This document shows, in pieces, positions 1 to 19,575 of a stretch of 64,000 nucleotides of DNA (position 1 is the first letter of the stretch; every line of letters begins with the position of its first letter). The position numbers and the translations under genes are program-made. The DNA is from Sorex araneus (Eukaryota > Chordata > Mammalia > Eulipotyphla > Soricidae), in the NCBI RefSeq assembly GCF_027595985.1, contig NC_073307.1, forward strand, positions 43,254,594 through 43,318,593. The letters run 5' to 3'. The notes beneath the pieces were generated by a model that saw only the letters and a list, made by a program, of their open reading frames with translations, did no database searches and was not told the origin of the DNA.

Positions 1-1453
1 AAATAAAGAATGTCAGATGAGTGGCCAGAGAGACAGTTCAGGGATGAAGGTTCATGCCTTGCACCTGGCTGACCTCCACTGCATCTCCAGCATTGCTTGG
101 TGTGACCCTGGAGCCCTGGGTAATCCCTGGCATCGCAGGGACATGAGCAGCACTTCATTCCTGGGACTCGCACTGACCCGTGAGTGAGTTAAGGCAGAAT
201 CATCAGGGTTGGCCCCATGCCCACTTGTAAACCCTCCACACCCCACTACACACAAAAATAGAAGCCCCTGGAGAGGGTTACGGCCAGATTGGAACACATA
301 AAACTAATCAGAAACACAATGGGCTGGAACACATAAAAGCATGGGATGGGGGGTGTGGCACAGGGTTGGATTCCTGACACCTCTACCTGTGCCCTGGCCC
401 TGTGGAAAGTACTTCCAGTGGAGCAACCATTTAGCAGTTTCTCTTCTATGAGGAAAGGCAAACTCTTGGGGGAAGGCTGTACCCTGTAGGGAATGGGGTT
501 GATTTAGCATCAGGTTTTGATGACTTCACTTTCTCCAAACGAAACTTAAGAAAGAGCAGGAGCATGGGTAGTGACAATTGAGGCAATGACACCAAAACCA
601 GAAAGCCCAATTTCACAGTTAAGAATGCAACTGTGGAGTTTCTAAAATACGTCCAAAACCATTTGGAGGCACTAAATCCAGGGTTGTTTTAAACCTAGTT
701 TCCATGGTAATAAGCCACTCTCAAAACTCAAGAAATCCAGAAAGACAGAAAAATTAGACTGAGACTGATCACCCTCTTCTAGAAGATGCTTGCCTCAATA
801 AAAAATAAAAAGGGAAAACAAAAAGGCTCCCCACCAGATTCCGGAACAAAAGAAGCTACTTTCCACCTCTGTGATTTATCCGCATCCACTTCAGCACTCA
901 GTATCTACACCCCACCCCATCCCCTGCCCCCGCGCACAATTATTTGTCACTAAATGCAGTCATTTTTGAAATCATTTTATTTGAAAAGTGAACATTTCTT
1001 CAGCACGGACGAAAACTGACCCCAACAGCCACCAGTAGAAATTCAATGAAGAGAAAGAAAATGAAAACAAACAAACAAAAGACCCCAAGGCCACCCAAGC
1101 CTGGCTAGCTCCGCTCAGGGCCGGCCAGCTCACCCTACTGGAGAAGGGTGTTCGCCTGCTTTGTATGACCGTAGTCCACCCAATAATCATCACCCCCGCC
1201 TGCCACGCCCATTTTAAGGAACAGCGGCATTAATTTTTAAAAAAAGAGTCACAAAACGGGCGTTACTAAGATTTTGCAAAATTTAAAGGAAAAAAAAAAA
1301 GATCTGCAAGGATTTTGCATCCCGGAACACCGGGCTGCAAGTGGCGAGGCGCCCCACCCACCCCCAAGGGCCCGGGACCCGCCTCGGCGCCAAGGCCACA
1401 GACCAGGGGCCCCTCCTTGCGCGACTCATCCCGCGCCTCCCAGGGCCGGCTAC
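1..1453 (-). other. COMMD10: COMMD10 intron 1 (partial)
   Basis: This sequence lies downstream of the COMMD10 exon 1 donor. A diverged tRNA-headed SINE fragment lies at about 30-200 (plus sense: a tgccttgcacctggctgacc-like segment followed by a ccctggagccctgg-like body). A possible second fragment lies around 315-400. An A-rich stretch sits at 1255-1300, just below the CpG island. I see no other exon here. Confidence 0.6.
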
Positions 1454-1494
1454 CTGGGGTTCTCCTGCAGGAGCAGAGGTGCGGGCGCCGCCAT
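1454..1494 (-). CDS. COMMD10: COMMD10 coding exon 1 (start codon to first donor)
   Basis: COMMD10 is a small (about 200 residue) COMM-domain protein of the Commander complex, which works with retromer/retriever in endosomal recycling. Read on the minus strand, the ATG is at 1494-1492 and the frame gives MAAPAPLLLQENP, then two bases (AG) before a GTAGCC donor at 1453. This parallels the mammalian COMMD10 N-terminus (MA-PAALIL-ESPS), where the next residue is Ser, which fits an AG|C/T split codon. The ATG lies in the AAGATGGCGGC context typical of YY1-type housekeeping promoters. The COMM domain and all other exons lie beyond the left edge. Gene order next to ARL14EPL supports the call. The exon is very short, so identity rests on the N-terminal match, the donor, the CpG island and synteny. 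Confidence 0.85.
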
Positions 1495-1508
1495 CTTCAA
1501 AGCTCCCT

Positions 1509-1526
1509 GCGGGTCAGCTGACCCGC
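1509..1526. repeat. COMMD10: 18-bp perfect palindrome in COMMD10 promoter
   Basis: gcgggtcagctgacccgc equals its own reverse complement and lies 15 bp upstream of the COMMD10 ATG. The CAGCTG core is an E-box. Confidence 0.9.
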
Positions 1527-2498
1527 GTGCAGCCAATGGCGGCGCGGCGGACGGGAAGCCGGAAGGGCCAAGGCGGCGGCGCCTGAAGGTGGCTTCTAGG
1601 GGTCCCCGGGACCCGTGGGGCAATGGTGCGGGTGGTCCTCCTGGTCTCTCCAGCCGAACTGAGTAATGCCGTGCCCCCCTAGATTTATTTAGGCTTATAT
1701 ACTGCCGTGTTCTCTGGGTGACTTTAGTGGATATGAGTTTATGTTGTATGTGCCTGGGGATCGCTCCCGGGGGTGTGTGTCGCTGGGGGGCGTCAATGGG
1801 CAGGAGGGTGGGCAATACCGTGCGATGCAGGGGTTCTGACCCCCCCTTCTGCGTTCCAAGCATGCTCTCCTGCATAGGTCCCCGGCCAGATGATTCTCTT
1901 AAAAAGAAAGTTGAGGGGCGGTAGAGATAGCAGAGCTGATGGAGCTTTTGCCTTGCACGTGGCCGACCCTGTTGGATCCTCGGCACCGCTTATGGTTGTC
2001 CTTCCACTCTCCCGGCCCCACCAGGAGTGCACCCTGAGCACAAAGCCAGGAGTAAGCACTGAGCACCGCCGGTTTGGCCCCCAAACCAGAAGATAATTTT
2101 TTGACTAAATGAAAATGAAGTTGAAGCTAGCCCGGCTCTGCAGCAAAGCCGGAGGTGAGGCACGCTCATAGCCCTATTCACGGAGTGCTGTCTTTGCCAG
2201 CTAATGCCCCGGGCAACTGAATACAAAAGGCAGAACTCTGCCCTCGGGATCTGCCCACGGGTCACTTGGTCAAGAACTTACAGTGTCCGAGGCGGGATAG
2301 GGCAGGAGGAGTGCGCTAAGCCAGATGCTGCATAAGGAAGGAGGTAAAAGGGCAGAGACTATTGAGGTCTACCTTAGAGGAAAACACAAACCGCTTTCAA
2401 TATATACAGAGGGGTCACAGATGAAATCGAGAAGGCATAGGAGTAGGGTCAGGAACCTGCCTGGGGTGGGTGACCTGAAGAGCGAGGTCTTGCAGGAA

Positions 2499-2500
<2 letters not shown>

Positions 2501-2535
<35 letters not shown>
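2501..2535 (+). repeat. (TG)n microsatellite
   Basis: A nearly perfect dinucleotide array of about 17 units. Confidence 0.97.
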
Positions 2536-2536
<1 letters not shown>

Positions 2537-3867
2537 GAAGCTGACTTTCTGCAGAAAGACTATTGCACATTGGAAAGAGAACAGGAAAGCCAGACAGGAA
2601 ACTGCTGGAATAATCTATGGAAAACAATCAGATTCTGTGATAATAAAATGACAGAAGAATGAGAAGAGGGTGAATGGATTCAAATGACTTCAGCTGTGGG
2701 ATCTTCAGGAGCTGGCAAAGGATTGCATTTCATTTTCCTACCTAATTATATTCTACTTAAATTATTATTTAAATGTGTTGGCATTCCTAGAGCAGCTCCA
2801 TAACATCCTAGCTGAAAGGAGAAACCAGATTGTAATTAAACATGAATAATCCCCACATTGGGTAATTGAGTCAATTATACACTGTGTTGAAAACATACAA
2901 ATACATTTACATCCAGAACATTCCACACACCTGGGGGGGGTTGTCTTAGAAGGGGTGCTCTGTCATGACTGCAATCTTCGGAGACAGAAACACGTACACA
3001 GAGCCAGAGTGTGACCATGTGACCACCCAAAGAGATGAGACTGGCACCCGCACTCCTGGCTCAGAAGGCCCCTGCCTGCTCCACTGGGCCACCCCGGAGA
3101 GTGGACTTCTTTCCAAGACTGCCCTTTCCTCATCTTCAGTGCTCGGAAATACCTGCCCCCCTGCTTGACTCCATAATATCAGAACTAAAAGTTCCCCCAA
3201 GATCTACCCACACCCCACACTCCTCCACTGCGCCCTAGGAGTCTATTTTTGTGCTCTCAGAGAGTTTGGGACACCAAGGGCCACATGTTCCTTGGCTCTT
3301 TGTTTAAAGGACTGGTGCTTGCCTGTGGGCATTGTGCCCTGCATGTCAATTGTGCATATCCCTGACTGTTAAGACCGTGTGAGTCTCAGGTGGGCCAGCA
3401 AAAATGGTCCCATCCCACCTTCCCATTTTAGTGCCCAAAGAACAGAAACAAAGGCCATGAGGTTTCCTAACGGGGACAAGTCTTTCCTAAGTCAAACCTC
3501 AGAAGGCAGCAGGGGAGGAGAGAAAATTATAAGAGCTGCATACAGACATCTGGATATGCTGGAGTGCATGCTTTGCACCCCAGATTGATCCTGGCACTGT
3601 GTGGTCCTTCAAGTACTTCGGGAGTCATCCCCAAATGCTGAGTCAGGAGGAGTCCCTAAGCACTTCAGAGTGTGGTCCAAAAGTAAACTAAAGACTTGTT
3701 TGGGCTCTGTGAGAGAGACAGCTCCATGGGCTGAGTGCATGCAAAGTGTACTCTGCATGCAGAAGGCCCACACTCAATCCCAGTGCTGCATGGTCTCCTG
3801 AGCACTGCCAGGAGCAACCCCTGAGCACAGAGATGGAAGTGTGGCCCAAAGATCATTTAAAAAATCA

Positions 3868-4138
3868 CTGTATCACTGTCATCCCATTGATCATTGATTT
3901 GCTCAAGCGGGCGCCAGTAATGTCTCCATTCGTCCTATCCCTAAGATTTTAGCAGCCTCTCTTTACTCGTTCTTCCCAGCGGTGCCACATTGGAAGCTCT
4001 TTCAGGGCAAAGGGAATCATTGTCACTGTATTTGGCATATCAATACGCCACAGAGAGCTTGCCAGGCTCTGCTGTGTGGGCAGGATGCTTTCGGTACCTT
4101 GCCAGATTCTCCAAGAAGGAGAACTAGGCTATAAGAGT
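3868..4138 (-). repeat. SINE-B, long variant
   Basis: It starts with the catcccattgatcattgattt-type tail region and ends near the diverged head. Compared with the other SINE-B copies it has about 90-100 extra bases (roughly 3925-4018) between the gtctccatt and gtatttggcatatc blocks, so it may represent a separate subfamily. Confidence 0.8.
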
Positions 4139-4991
4139 TCACTTCCGGGAACATTGTTTTATAGTCTCTAGATCTTGGCCATTGATGGGATTACACGGCA
4201 CCAGGTGAAGTTTGTGGGTGTGGCTGCCAAGAAAGAAAATGCAATTGTGGAAGTCATGGAGTCAGCCTGTGGCCCTGGAGAAGAGGCAGAGGGCCAACTA
4301 TGGTCACTGGACAGCAGCTGCATGTAAGTGAACAAACCCTTGTCGAGCTCCAGACTCAACTGAGATGAATCCAGGAATGCTAAACAGGGAGATGAAGGCC
4401 CAACAGAGATGAAGGACCATTTAGACTGGAGCAAACCCTTAGAGGGTCATCTGGAATCCTTCCAACCGCTCCCTGAGAGCTGCACACTTGCCAGCAGGTG
4501 CAGACACTGAGTTCAACTGGCAGCACTGTTGGGTGTAACTTTGGAGGCCCGGGTCACTGCAGACTGGACTCAGAAGCCCCAGCCCCACTCAGCTTCTGGG
4601 GCATTTGACCTTTAACTTTTTTGAGTATGCTAATAGCCTGAAGTTTGCCAGTGCTCACCTAACACAAGCTTCCCAAAAAGAATGCACTGGAAAGGCCAAA
4701 TATAAGAATATCTCACTTTTTAACAACAAAGAAAAGTGCCTGAGAGCAGAGTTTGGTGGTTTGAAGTGAATTCTGCCTCCTGTCTCTCACTCCACATGGA
4801 CACACAGCTAGAATATTCGTTGTTTCTGCTGGATTACTTGAGAAAGTATGCAGAAACAAATACAGGCTTGTGGGATTGGGCTCTAGATGTGCAGGACATT
4901 TATTGACTAGAGAATGGAGGGGAAGGGAAAGGGCAAATTTTTTTTTTTCATTTATTCCCATTTTCTTCTAACTTAAAATGCATGTGAATGA

Positions 4992-5005
4992 CCAGCAGAG
5001 GGAGC
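4992..5005 (+). promoter_or_regulatory. CTCF-like motif candidate
   Basis: The sequence CCAGCAGAGGGAGC matches the CTCF core (CCASYAGRKGGCRS) with one mismatch, in otherwise single-copy sequence between COMMD10 and ARL14EPL. A motif match alone is weak evidence of binding. Confidence 0.3.
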
Positions 5006-7756
5006 CAAAACACGCAAGAAATATCCTTTTTCGACCTAGTTTTAGGAAAAGCCAATTAATATCCAGAGAGTGCAAATGGCCCTCATCTTCCGAGATTATG
5101 TGCCAAAATCTAAGAATTATTTAATACTATTATTCTTCTAAGTATGGTATCAAAATGTTTAAAGCTAGATTTAGATGTTGAATCTGCAGTAATTAAAAAC
5201 CATTCCTCCTTTCCTTCTTTTCTCACTTTTCTCTAGGTGTTGGTGGTAGTAACTGCAGCCAAAGCTAGGTGGTGTAGATTCCGTTTCAGTTAAAACAACC
5301 AACAGCGCTCCCAGCAACTCACATACATCTGGTTCTTACCGGATACAAAGGGAGCTAAAAGGAGCAGGCAAGTCTCCTGTCAGTGCCTTCTGCCAGGCCT
5401 TCACTCTGTCCTCACTGAGGAGTGCATTTCTTCTGAAAATCGGTTGAAAAGAAACTCTACAACTCCAGCATTAGTGCTTTCACAAAAAAGTCCAAAGTCC
5501 ACTTCCTAAAAATGCCACAAAGCTTTCCAGAGATTGGAGAAAGTAACTGCCAACTCTTTACCTTGCTATCAAAGTCCAAAGGAGGACTTCTGCTTCCCCC
5601 AAGTGTGTTATACGTACTTCTTTCTATTCCTTCTGCTAAGTTTAGCTAAGAGCTCTCATGACCAATAAAACAAACGCAAGACAGCTCCAAGAAATGGCGG
5701 GGTGGTAAGTGGTCTGAGTTTCCCTGGACTCCAGATAGCTCAGAATTGTCGGTTTGGTTTGGCTTTACCCAATGTATCCTTAGGACAGAGTCTGGGAAAC
5801 AGGAATTGCTGATAAACAAATAAATAAGCACGTCTGAATGAATGGATGGATAGCCACAATGGGTGGACATAATAGCGTTTCTATAATTGCACGCAGGACT
5901 ACTGACTGCACCACAGAAGGAAAAACAATTCAGTCCCAAGCTCTCTGAATCTATTATATCTGACTGAAATGTTAGGCAATTGAAAACCACGCAGACAACC
6001 ATGTTACCATGAAGAGGGCAGGGATGGGGAAGAAGATGCTAAAACTGCGAACTAAAACACAAACACCAATTGCTGCTAATTTGGCATTAATGAAGATAGC
6101 TTAGTGACTTCCACAGAATCAAGAAAAATACTGTGGGCTGCGGGAACCTATCAAACACCTGAGGGATATGATTTAAATTCTTACAAATTAGATTCAAAGT
6201 TATTCTGTAAATTAATGTGATAGGCCTTTTAGCTGTAAAATCTTGCATGAATGGTTATATGGTGACTTGGCTAACAGTTCATATTTTAATGACCTTCTGT
6301 GAAGCAGTTTTCCCTACAATTTCCATACATACTCAGGGAGACATGCCATCAGCAATAAAAGATAACTGAGCAGAAAGAGAAAAGTTTTTTTATACTGACA
6401 AGGCAATTTCCTTCACTAATGTAATCAGATAATACAGTGATCATCCTTGTTCATCTGAATTTAGCTCAGATAACTAAAGAGCTTTATTCATTTTGTGATA
6501 AAATTAGACAACCACAAAATGAATCTTTGACAATCCCCCTAAATTTACTTTTGCAAAAATCATTTTGGGTAGAAAGCTTTTTAAAAATGCATCAAATTGG
6601 CATTAAATCAAGATGAAATAACCCAATTTCTAAAAAAGCACTTCATCAAAGGTTTGACTAGCACTTCCATAAAACCCGTACGAGACGCCTTCTTAGTAAT
6701 TATGCAGATCTTAAATTTATTTTTGACTTCACTTGGAAAATTCACCAACATAATTTGCCAACATGCAAATTTTAAAGATCATTTTAAAGTGAATGATCTC
6801 ATTTTCTGTTTAAGATGGGATGACAAGAGATTAGAAAGATACTTGCACGTTAATTTGCCTAAAATTAAAAAAAAAAATCTTCCTTTTTCCACTCTTCCCT
6901 TCCTAAGTTTTTTTATTTTTTGTTTTGTTTTGTTTTGTTTTGGAGTAAAGGGGGTCTCATACACACTCCTGGCTGTGGTGCTGGAATCTGGTTAGGGTGC
7001 TCACCGCGGTTTTCACACTGGCCTGCAATGCTAACCCAGTCGGCAATGGTGCAGGGCTGGGGAATGGGGTTGAACATGCTCCATTGCTGTGCTTACACAC
7101 GCTCCAGAGCTTGTGCACTTTCTGGCACTTCCACAAGCTGGCCACAAGATGTGCTCAGTGTTGAATAACACTGGTTTGTCCTTGCTCCTCTCACAGGAAG
7201 TGCAGATTTATTGAGTTACTCCCACCACAGTGCTCCTGAGGCACACCCATCTCCACCAGGCACTCCTAATCCTATATTGCTTTTCTCTTTCCTTTATGTC
7301 TTTTGCATGGCTCAACAATGTCCTTTTTGTATAGACACAGGAAGACAGTTGTTGCTATGCTTTTGTAACATGGAATTTAATTGACTCCGAATAACATTTA
7401 TTCCTGGGCATCCAATTGTATTTACCTGACTTAAGCCTCAGTGAGTTTACTTCCTAACACCCCCAAAAGGAGGGTTCCAGTGAAGGACTTGGATGGATCT
7501 AGGGCAAGCTATAAACTACCCTGGCATCAAAAAAAAGTAAAGCACCATAAAAATTACAGTAAGTACGATCATGGAACAAACTCTGTCATAACACAAAAAG
7601 AAGTAACTAAATAAGGGCCCTGCTGGAGTTAGAAAAGACTAACGTGGCCTAAGGACTGTAGTTAGGGATATATAGCGAGATGTCCCCAAGAAGAGCCACC
7701 CTTTAAGCTTAATGTATCTCTTACTGTGTTTATACAAAATGAGTAGAAATATTAGT

Positions 7757-8007
7757 ATCTGTCACTGTCATTGTTATCCCATTGTTCATCAATTTGCTTG
7801 AGCGGGCACCAGTAACATCTCCATTGTGAGACTTGTTGTTACTGTTTTTGACATATCGAATATGGCACAGGGAGCTGGCCAGGCTCTGCCATGCAGGCTC
7901 GATATTCTCAGTAGCTTGCCGGGCTCTCTGAGAGGGGCGGAGGAATCGAACCCAGGTCGGCCACGTGCAAGGCAAATGCCTTACTACTGTGCTATCGGCT
8001 CTCTGCC
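7757..8007 (-). repeat. SINE-B with TSD
   Basis: A reference copy of the long family. Read on the minus strand it has the same tRNA-like head as SINE-A, then a tcctccgcccctctcagaga body, and ends in gacagtgacag instead of poly-A. Duplication agaaatattagt is at 7745-7756 and 8008-8019. Confidence 0.92.
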
Positions 8008-10148
8008 AGAAATATTAGTGAGAAGTAAAATTAGTATGATTGCTTAAATGGATTATTAGCTAAGGAAAGGAGAAAGCAATAAGCCTTTAGCTGGAATCCT
8101 ACCCTTGAGTGGATCTTCAGTAATCTAGAGCACTGAACCCCTAGCTGAGATTTTGCTCTTGAGTTAATCTTCTAGAAAAACTTCCCCTGGACAAAGGGCT
8201 TTACATCTTTTTAGAACTCCAACACATGGAGACAAGGTTGTGTTTATCAAACTTATCTAGGGTGTTTGTTCTAAAATACAGATTTCAGGCATTGTCCCTG
8301 AGCTTCTGATTACTGAGGTATGGGATAAGGTTCAGGAATATGTATTGTTCAAAGCATCTGGATGAGTTCTAGGATCAGAAAAAATGTAGAAAATACTTGA
8401 TGTCAGGGAAAGAACCCCCATTAGTCTTGAAATTCAAAACATTGTTAATTCGGGGTTCTTTACTAAATCATTTTCTCTCATTGGGCCTCTATTTCCTCAT
8501 CTATAAAAAATGACAAAAGTACCAGCTTTCAGACTCAACACTAAAAGTACCAGCTTTCAGACTCTAATCCCCTGGAGTAAAGGAACCACAAGGGGTTGGC
8601 TCTAGGCCCTATCTCAGCTCACTAGCAAGCACGAGGGTTGGTATTTGCCAACCAATGCATTCTCAAGATGTGCTGTCAACTTGAAAGTTATATGACTCTA
8701 AAATCAATATTTGATAAACTAGCTGTTTACCAAATAACAATTATTCTCAAAGTACAACCCCAAAAGTCCACACTTAGCCTGACCTCAAGGCAATGTCTTT
8801 CTGAGGGCAGCTCTGAAGATCTGACAAGGGGAATGAACGTCAATGACTTCCTTACAGGGAGGAGAAGGCAATGGCTTTGAAGCACTGAACACCAGGCATG
8901 CTCACAGCAAATGCTTAGAAAAAGTGAGTGGAATCTGGAAAACCCAATAAATTATTGGAACATTCCCCTGCTACACATATAAGAGAACAGTCATCAAAGT
9001 TAAATTTAAGTCCCCTTATCTGAAATTACAGTGTCAAAGAAGACCAAAACTATCAGGAATCTTCCCTGCCATGTGTAGATGTGCAAAAATAAATGCATCT
9101 GAAATTAAATAGTGGAGGGAAAATAAACTCTGAAAACTCTATGACATTTTTTACTTCGAGATCGATTTCTCAGGGCGGGTATAGACAGTTCAAGTGCTAT
9201 GCCATGTGCCTTGCTTGCATGATTATCTCAGATGCGATCCCTGGCACTGCATACCCCTCCTCCCCTGGCATTGCCAGATCCAACACAGAATTATTGGCCT
9301 AAATTGTTGGGTATTTCCAAATAGCTCCTGGAACACTGCTTGGGAGCCCCCCCAAATTCAAATACTCAATTTAAGTACTTCTGTTAATAATGTCTCTAAT
9401 AAAGCTTACAGGAGGGCATCTTAAAATGTGGTGCCAAAATCAGCAGCATCAATATCTACCACCTGGGAAATGGTGTGATGATAAGCCTCACCCCAACCTA
9501 ACGAATCAGAAACTTGGAGTGCAGGAGAACAAAAACCTATTATATTACAACTCTTCTGGGTGAGTCTGATGGACACTGAAACAGAAGAACCACTGAGAGA
9601 GAGATCAGACTCAGTCCTAAAAGCAAGTTCAAAGAAGGACAAGTTCAACTTTTAATAAACCTCCCACTGGTATCAGAATATAAAAAGCAGTGTGAGCTAG
9701 GCAAGTGTTTTTCCATCAGCAAGTTTACAACAAACACACTTATATAACAAGTCTCTCCTTCAGAAAAATGATCCTAAAATACTGGTCCTGAAATTTACCT
9801 GAAATTTAAAACAAACAAACAACAACAACAAAAAGGTGAACCACCACTTGGGAGAAATTCTGGCTTCTCCATTTGACCAGTAAGATGCAGATCTGAATAG
9901 AAGCATTACCAAATTTGACCGTAAGTGGCATTCAAACCTTACAACGATGACAGGGAGAAGGAAAGAAGAGAGACACCAACATTATAGTGCAGTCATCACG
10001 TTTTGCTTTCTTAAGAAATCCATACTGCAGTTTTGATTTAGCATGAGAACGGGGCAGGAGACTAAGAGTTACTAGGTAATTAACACATCTGTCTTTTCCT
10101 CAAGAAAATCTCCTTTCAGAGACTACTTAAATCTTCCTATGTGAATTT

Positions 10149-10321
10149 TTTTTTCTTTATGGGTCACAGCTGGCAATGCACAGGGGTCACTCCTGGCTCT
10201 GCACTCAGGAATCACCCCTTGCGATGCTCAGAGGACCATATGGGATGCTGGGAATCGAACCTGGGTCGGCCATGTGCAAGGCAAACGCCCTACCCGCTGT
10301 ACTATTGCTTCAACCCCTCCA
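10149..10321 (-). repeat. SINE-A with TSD
   Basis: Near-consensus body and head; 10-bp duplication atgtgaattt at 10139-10148 and 10322-10331. It lies about 370 bp beyond the candidate ARL14EPL poly(A) signal. Confidence 0.9.
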
Positions 10322-10692
10322 ATGTGAATTTAAATGTAACAATCTGAGACTGCTGAGACAGCACAGGGGTGAGGGTACGTGTACCTGAGAAGGTTTGATC
10401 CCTGGCCTCCTGAGCCTCACCAGGTGTGGCCCTGGTGACCAATCACCACAGGCCCTGAGTAGCACTGCATCCTCAGTCCCTTGCAACCTGGCCCAGTTGG
10501 CTGAGAGTACACAAGAGTGGTCCCTGGCTCCCCTGACAAACCACTTGAGAGCCCTGCCTTCACCCCACCAAAAAATAAAAAATAAAAAAAAATAAGAAAG
10601 GAAAAGAAAGAAATCTCACAAAAATCTAACTTCAAAAATAAGTTAAATAAAAAAAAATTAACATCAAAAATCTTCAAACAATCTAAGAGGCA

Positions 10693-10698
10693 TTTAAT
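10693..10698 (-). terminator. ARL14EPL: Candidate ARL14EPL poly(A) signal
   Basis: ATTAAA on the minus strand, about 215 nt past the stop codon, is the first canonical-variant signal found downstream. Cleavage evidence cannot be seen from sequence. Confidence 0.35.
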
Positions 10699-10910
10699 GG
10701 GAAGGCTGAGTCCACATGGGGGGGGGTGTCCAAAAGAGAGGTCGAGATGTTTTTGTTGTGACACCCTCAGGTCACAAGAGAAGCAACCCGAGAAGTCAGA
10801 GAAGTCTCCCGGATTGCACAGCTTTGGAAAACACATCGGCACTGCCCCCTCCCCAGACCTTCCCCAAGAGGAAGACGCCAGGCGCGGGGAGCTCTGGATG
10901 TGGGGGAGCC

Positions 10911-18423
<7,513 letters not shown>

Positions 18424-19364
18424 GTTTGGATCACTAGGGGAAAAAGAAAGGAAAAGTCAGACTATAGTAATATCTATCCCCAGTGATGCGATCCTGGGCT
18501 CTCCTGCTATCTCCCCACATCGCACCTGATTTCCAAGTAAGATTTCCTGCAGCTGGAAAGAGCTGAAGGGGCGTGGAGCACACATGCTCTGCATACAGGA
18601 GGCCTGGGTTCTGCCCGCAACGCATGGTTCCTCGCACCTAAGTCATGTCCCTGGCTCACCAAACCCTTTCCTGCTACACTTCCCTTCCAGATGAAATGAG
18701 CACTCCATGAACTGATGCGTAAATGATTTAAAGTAGGAAGGGGGAGGATTGGGCCATACACAGCAGTGCTCAGGGCTTACTTTTAAAAGCACTGTGCTCA
18801 GGGATTACTCTTGGCAGTGTTTGAGTGACTATATGGGGTATCAGGGATCTAACCTGAGTCTTCCGTGTGCAAGGTTAAGTGCTCCATCTGCTATACTATC
18901 TCTCCAGTCCCTAAACCTTGTACATTTCTTAGTATTGTAGTCTGAGCTGGAGCCAATACCCTGGGACTGCACTGCGTAAGAGGAACAGGAGCCCTCCCTA
19001 CTAAATGCCTCCCTTGAAGGAAACTGAGACATGTGCAGGGCATACTGCCCCAGTCACACTGTGCAAACCTGTGATCTATGAGAGATCTGCCCCCACCCCC
19101 ACTGCTTCCAAAAGTCCAGGTCCTGTCACTCACATGTTCTAACAAATGTCTAATACAAGCTACGCTTAGAAGTCATCATGAGCCACAAAACTCCACTGCT
19201 AACGTGCCCATAGTCCGGCTCCAGCTGCGCCAGCTTAATGGCTTGGAGCACGGGCTTTCCATGCAGGAACCCCAGATACGACCCCCAGATCATGGCTCCC
19301 TGTGGAACACAGATGGGTTTGGCCCCGCAAGACAATAATTTTAATGAAATAATTGAAATGCTTG

Positions 19365-19575
19365 TAATCGCCAGAGAGAAAGTACAGGTTGAAAGTAGAT
19401 GAAGAGATATACCTGATAACCTCCAGTATCTGTACTGCAAACCATAATGCACAAAGGGAAAGAGAAAGAGCGAGTGAGAGAGAGAGGGGGAGGAGAGAGA
19501 GGAAGAATGCCTGCCACAGAGGCAGGTATGTAGGGGACAAGGGCTGTGGGGAAGAAACTGGGAGAGAAACTTACC
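19365..19575 (+). mobile_element. L1 3'-UTR remnant, truncated at 3' side
   Basis: Contains gttgaaagtagatgaagag and a GA-rich expansion at about 19455-19500, then lacks the terminal block and tail. Confidence 0.78.

Larger units (their letters stand above)
1320..1640 (-). promoter_or_regulatory. COMMD10: CpG-island promoter of COMMD10
   Basis: A short GC- and CpG-dense block surrounds the COMMD10 start codon and stands out from AT-rich flanks. It contains an AAGATGGCGGC (YY1-like) motif over the ATG at about 1488-1498, an inverted CCAAT box on the gene strand (plus-strand agccaatgg at 1531-1539), and an 18-bp perfect palindrome at 1509-1526 with a CAGCTG E-box at its centre. There is no TATA box. 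The transcription start should lie a few tens of bases upstream of 1494, but the exact site is not visible. Confidence 0.8.
1650..10680. other. Intergenic region between COMMD10 and ARL14EPL
   Basis: No exon is recognised in these 9 kb. Repeats include old SINE-A-like copies at 1916-2092 (+), 3535-3690 (+), 3701-3860 (+) and about 9160-9380 (+). SINE-B copies lie at 3868-4138 and 7757-8007, and a TG microsatellite at 2501-2535. A long diverged SINE (+) with an A-rich end lies at 10344-10600. The stretch 6930-7160 may be a heavily diverged minus SINE. The remainder, notably 4150-6900 and 8010-9150, looks like single-copy sequence in which I recognise nothing. Confidence 0.6.

Noticed and set aside
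4150-4480. Purine-balanced, exon-like stretch
   Set aside because: No open frame with a recognisable family and no paired splice sites; treated as single-copy intergenic DNA.
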